From: Clostridiales bacterium UBA1777
GTDB taxonomy: Bacteria > Bacillota > Clostridia > Oscillospirales > Oscillospiraceae
Assembly: GCA_002315275.1 (NCBI GenBank)
Contig: DCGN01000119.1
Span: forward strand, 17,730 to 41,831
Length of the DNA stretch: 24,102 bases
Reading direction: 5' to 3'
The position numbers and the translations under genes were made by a program. Positions 22,499 to 24,102 of this stretch are shown piece after piece. Numbering within the stretch: the first letter of the stretch is position 1; every line of letters starts with the position of its first letter. The notes below the pieces were generated by a model that worked only from the letters and a program-made list of their open reading frames with translations, did no database searches and had not been told where the DNA came from.

Positions 22499-23668
22499 TC
22501 AAAGCGCCGGAACTGTCCAGCCGGAATCTGTGCCACCGCCGCCGTTGTCTCCCGAGCTGCCGCCTCCGCCCGAGTAGGTTATCTGGATCTGTGTTTCGGA
22601 TACGCCGGCTTCAGTCATATAGAGCATCTCTCCGTCTACACTTACCAGATATACGCCGTCAAACTTTTCCAAGACCTCCACCTTCGTATTCAGCGTAAGC
22701 TTCTTCTCGGATTTTCCCGTAAGGTCTGGTCCGGTGTATGTCCATCCGTCTGAGGCGACAAAGCCTTCCCACGTTTGGTATGCTTCCTCGGTCTCAAGGC
22801 GTACATAGCGGCTGTCCATTGTTGCCTCTTTCTTATAAATATAGATCTTTGCCGTTTCTCCGTCTATGCTGAGCACACGTACCTCGTCGCCGTACTCAAA
22901 CAAGCCCGCATAAAGGCCCGTTCCGTCCACGCGTACTGTTGCATTTTCGGTGCTGTCGCCCTCCTGCTCAACAGTCGCTGCAAGGAGGCAAGTCCTAAAG
23001 TCGTTGTCTGCAGTACCGCTGAGCATGATATCTCCGCCGTCTACTCCGCCGCTGCTGCTGCCTCCGCCGCCGTTGTCTCCAGAGCTGCCGCCTCCACCGC
23101 CTGAATAAGCGACGTTAGGCGTAGCGCTGACGGTCTTGATTGCCATAAACCCAACAGCCTCTCCAACCTCAACGAGATAGCAGTTCTCGAACTCATCGAT
23201 GACATTAACCTCCGTGTTGAAGCTCTGTTTTCCTATTTCAACTGTAAGGTCTATATCCTCATACAGCATTGCACCGCCCCCGGAGTAGCCTGTCCATGCT
23301 TCGTACTCCGCTTCTGAGTCAAGCCTGAGGAATCTTCTCTCAATGAGACCGTAAACATCGCCGTATTTAACGATGCTGTAGCCTTCAGCGTTCTGTGCCT
23401 CGCCTATGTACTCAACTGTGTCTCCCCTGTTGAGCACTGCAAACACAACATCCGCTTTTGCGCTTTTTATGAAGCCTGCTGTCGTCTCCGGTTCAGGTTC
23501 CTCTGTAGGTTCCGGAGTAGGTGTGGGTGTCGGGGTGGGGGTAAGCGTCGGAGCAGGCGTTGTTGCAGGAGCTTCCTCTAACGGGCTCACCAGTGCGCGG
23601 ATTCCGAAGAATCCGCCCACTATTACAACAAGTGCCGCTGCAATAATAACTATAGTCTTTTTGCTCAT
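22499..23668 (-). CDS. Membrane-anchored protein with two SH3-like modules and glycine-rich linkers
   Basis: 389 residues, function not recognised. Residues about 5-27 form one hydrophobic helix after MSKK, giving an N-in, exported topology. Residues 33-62 are a Pro/Thr/Glu linker (TPTPTPTPTPEPTEEPEPE). Two similar modules follow, about 65-200 and 229-378. Each has small-barrel, SH3-like strands (GDTVEYIG; GDEVRVLS), then an xYxxWxGF-like motif (EYEAWTGYS; AYQTWEGFV), then DLT, then NTEVNVIDEFENCYLVEVGE versus NTKVEVLEKFDGVYLVSVDG, and each closes with YSGGGG and SSGDNGGGG. The ATG at 23666-23668 is two bases after the stop of the upstream gene, with GAGGAGG inside it, so the pair is an operon. 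Cell-wall or envelope interaction is plausible but only inferred. Confidence 0.8.
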   Translation of the reverse strand: MSKKTIVIIAAALVVIVGGFFGIRALVSPLEEAPATTPAPTLTPTPTPTPTPEPTEEPEPETTAGFIKSAKADVVFAVLNRGDTVEYIGEAQNAEGYSIVKYGDVYGLIERRFLRLDSEAEYEAWTGYSGGGAMLYEDIDLTVEIGKQSFNTEVNVIDEFENCYLVEVGEAVGFMAIKTVSATPNVAYSGGGGGSSGDNGGGGSSSGGVDGGDIMLSGTADNDFRTCLLAATVEQEGDSTENATVRVDGTGLYAGLFEYGDEVRVLSIDGETAKIYIYKKEATMDSRYVRLETEEAYQTWEGFVASDGWTYTGPDLTGKSEKKLTLNTKVEVLEKFDGVYLVSVDGEMLYMTEAGVSETQIQITYSGGGGSSGDNGGGGTDSGWTVPAL

Positions 23669-23670
23669 TT

Positions 23671-24102
23671 TCAGCCTCCTCTGTACTCGCTGTCATACTT
23701 GCTGCCGTAAACGTAATGGATTATATCCCAGATGTACGCATATGCATCTGTTCCGGGATTAAACGCATTTCTGTTCTGGTACGCGATATAACCTATGGAA
23801 CGATAAACTATACCGCCGTAGATCGTTATCTCGTTTCCGCTCGCGTTTGCAAGCTTTATGTAGGGTCTCATCGCAAGATCCATGCTGCACTGTTCGATCG
23901 TGAAGCCTACAAGCACGTTCGTAAACTGGATCGTCGTCCCCGTATCGTTGAAAATCGGATCCGCTCCGGCGGACTTCTTGTACGCGAAGTTCGATCTCGC
24001 ATAGCTGTCCGAAAGTGTCAGCGAGTCGTTTACCATCTCGGACTTTTTGCAAAGCAATGTTCCGTACTCAACGAGCGTGTATCCCGCCAAGGTCGAGCTT
24101 GC
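23671..24102 (-). CDS. C-terminal end of an unrecognised, possibly surface protein (cut by window edge)
   Basis: 143 codons are open from the right edge to the TGA at 23671-23673. A methionine codon occurs at 24088-24090, but the frame stays open to the edge, reading ASSTLAGYTLVEYG, so the gene very likely begins outside. The visible part alternates short beta-like strands rich in Thr, Ile, Tyr and Gly: MRPYIKLANASGNEITIYGG, then GIVYRSIGYIAYQNR, then DIIHYVYGSKYDSEYRGG at the end. There is no catalytic motif I can recognise. The MRPYI and YGG pattern reminds me of C-terminal beta domains in clostridial surface proteins, but this is weak. It is coupled to the repeat-module gene two bases downstream. 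Confidence 0.7.
   Translation of the reverse strand, partial: ASSTLAGYTLVEYGTLLCKKSEMVNDSLTLSDSYARSNFAYKKSAGADPIFNDTGTTIQFTNVLVGFTIEQCSMDLAMRPYIKLANASGNEITIYGGIVYRSIGYIAYQNRNAFNPGTDAYAYIWDIIHYVYGSKYDSEYRGG

Noticed and set aside
23510..23562. Tandem GT-rich DNA repeat
   Set aside because: It is the coding sequence of the Pro/Thr stalk of the SH3-like protein, not an independent repeat or CRISPR.

Overview
The window reads as a chromosomal segment of a GC-rich, spore-forming member of the Clostridia, most likely Oscillospirales (Oscillospiraceae/Ruminococcaceae type). The reasons are the Firmicute order plsX-rnc-smc-ftsY and yhbY-nadD-yqeK-rsfS, strong AGGAGG-type ribosome sites, sigma-A promoters of TTGaca/TATAAT type, a Firmicute-style lysine riboswitch, the sporulation gene spoIIR, and a Pro/Thr-rich surface-protein linker. 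Genus assignment is an inference. No tRNA, rRNA, CRISPR array, transposase, integrase or phage gene was seen.

Region 1 (1-15.9 kb, all minus strand) is a very compact housekeeping gene train. In transcription order it holds a TrmH/SpoU rRNA methyltransferase, dprA, topA, trmFO, plsX, rnc, an Elp3-like radical SAM protein, smc, ftsY, rdgB (XTP/dITP pyrophosphatase), yhbY, a nadD-yqeK fusion, rsfS, and leuS (cut by the left edge). Most junctions overlap (ATGA or TAATG) or are a few bases apart. A TTGACA promoter lies before the first gene and a second promoter before smc. The genes serve translation and ribosome maturation, tRNA/rRNA modification, chromosome topology and segregation, membrane targeting, phospholipid start-up and NAD synthesis.

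Region 2 (15.9-18.55 kb) is a divergent pair: a LysR-type regulator (minus) and a sodium/proline-type symporter putP (plus). They share a 175-bp intergenic region with two back-to-back promoters, a T-N11-A palindrome, and an inverted repeat inside the putP promoter spacer.

Region 3 (18.6-21.7 kb, plus strand) is a lysine-riboswitch operon: sigma-A promoter, L-box aptamer, antiterminator/terminator, then lipoprotein binding protein, permease and ATPase of a polar amino acid ABC importer. The riboswitch makes lysine the most likely substrate. Two palindromic intergenic elements lie in and just after the operon.

Region 4 (21.7-22.4 kb) is spoIIR. It has a sigma-F-like promoter embedded in the terminator of the upstream operon, and its Shine-Dalgarno sequence is the 3' arm of that terminator. 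This is the most unusual regulatory arrangement in the window.

Region 5 (22.5-24.1 kb, minus strand) holds two poorly known genes: a membrane-anchored protein with two SH3-like repeat modules and glycine-rich linkers, and, just upstream of it, the C-terminal end of an unrecognised, possibly surface, protein that runs off the right edge.
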